The position numbers and the translations under genes were made by a program. Positions 6,217 to 6,813 of a stretch of DNA of 6,813 nt are shown piece by piece. The notes under the pieces are model-generated. The model saw only the letters and a program-made list of their open reading frames with translations. It had not been told where the DNA came from and searched no databases. Source of the stretch: Candidatus Hydrogenedentota bacterium (GTDB lineage Bacteria; Hydrogenedentota; Hydrogenedentia; Hydrogenedentales; SLHB01); contig PWNM01000623.1 of NCBI GenBank assembly GCA_003557825.1, positions 1-6,813 on the forward strand, in the 5' to 3' direction. Within the stretch, counting starts at the first letter, position 1, and the number at the start of each line of letters is the position of its first letter.

Positions 6217-6813
6217 TTAGTCGGAAGCAACGATGATATCGAACATCCGTGTTATTTCTGCATCGAGGGGCAGATGCATGCGTCCGTTGCGAGCTTCCGG
6301 TGTTTGCGTCTCCACGGGTTCACCAAGATCGTCTACGAGCACGAAGGACTCCACCCCATCGATCCCAAGACATGCTTCCAGGTCGATATGGGCGTCGTTC
6401 GCGCGCCCCCGGATACGCCACTGCCCGCCATGGGCCCGAAACGCCGCCAACCATCCGTCAACGTAAACTGGTCCGTCATCAAAGGGGTGTTCCGTGGCGA
6501 TGTAGCGGAAGTCCGCCGTTTCAATGCGGGTCAACGGCGCGTCATTCACCATGGTCCGCTCGTAGATCGTTTCTTCGGCCTCGACATGAAATCCCGCCGG
6601 CGCGAGGGTCCGCCCCGAATCGGCATCCTGCCAAGGCGTGTCGTTGAAGTTGACCGTAACCGTCATGTTATCGTCAAACCAGGTCCGTTGCACCAATTTG
6701 TCCTCGGACAGAAAGGTATGATCCGTCATGGGCTTATACATCACCATCCGATGCAAGGGGCTGACCGTGTAATAGGTCTGGAGGAAGCGGTCCCGATGGC
6801 GATCCCAGCCGAA
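6217..6813 (-). CDS. C-terminal part of a large glycoside-hydrolase-like protein (5' end outside the window)
   Basis: The frame is open from the right edge to TAA (6217-6219), leaving 198 residues with no start. The visible chain begins FGWDRHRDRF and continues through QTYYTVSPLHRMVMYKPMTD. In-frame TTG and ATG codons near 6756 have no reason to be starts, since coding pattern continues upstream of them. The stretch MTDHTFLSEDKLVQRTWFDD followed by VTVNFNDTPW and LAPAGFHVEA resembles the β-sandwich that closes the catalytic part of several large glycoside hydrolases (GH101/GH129-like or DUF5696-like). In these a strand with 'VNF' and then 'lpp.Gf' is common. The last 100 residues look β-rich with a final RMFDIIVASD strand. 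No catalytic residues are in view. The stop is 101 bases before the pectate-lyase start on the same strand, which fits a saccharolytic cluster. The family call is tentative. Confidence 0.6.
   Translation of the reverse strand, partial: FGWDRHRDRFLQTYYTVSPLHRMVMYKPMTDHTFLSEDKLVQRTWFDDNMTVTVNFNDTPWQDADSGRTLAPAGFHVEAEETIYERTMVNDAPLTRIETADFRYIATEHPFDDGPVYVDGWLAAFRAHGGQWRIRGRANDAHIDLEACLGIDGVESFVLVDDLGEPVETQTPEARNGRMHLPLDAEITRMFDIIVASD

Overview
The window looks like chromosomal DNA from a GC-rich, Gram-negative (diderm) bacterium. Two things show the outer membrane: a β-barrel protein ending in Phe and a lipoprotein with no Asp at +2. Every complete gene has a clear Shine-Dalgarno sequence, and two promoter candidates are sigma-70-like. 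The mix of large secreted carbohydrate-active proteins, including a pectate-lyase-like protein with an Asp/Asn-Gly-rich calcium-loop tail, resembles the PVC superphylum or Candidatus Hydrogenedentes. That placement is inference from protein style and has low confidence.

Layout, left to right. Positions 1-132 carry a near-consensus promoter and leader. They drive one large plus-strand gene (133-3186) for a secreted 1017-residue protein that looks like a glycoside hydrolase with a six-hairpin (α/α)6 toroid. All later genes are on the minus strand. A two-gene operon (4462 down to 3337) encodes a lipoprotein with a heavy-metal-associated (HMA) CxxC domain and, one base later, an outer-membrane β-barrel protein. 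A hairpin with a T-tract on the minus strand sits against the stop codon of the plus-strand gene and probably terminates this operon. Upstream lies a PL1-type pectate-lyase-like gene (6115-4595) with its own candidate promoter. The right edge holds the 3' end of another large gene (6813-6217), which resembles the C-terminal part of a glycoside hydrolase.

Three of the five genes (the six-hairpin protein, the pectate lyase and the truncated gene) fit extracellular or periplasmic breakdown of plant or algal polysaccharide, pectin-like for the lyase. The HMA lipoprotein/β-barrel pair looks like an independent envelope metal-handling unit inserted in the saccharolytic neighbourhood. No RNA genes, mobile elements, CRISPR arrays or long repeats were seen. 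I found no strong evidence for a wholly new system. The best candidates for a second look are the translationally coupled HMA-lipoprotein/β-barrel pair and the unassigned 1017-residue putative glycosidase.
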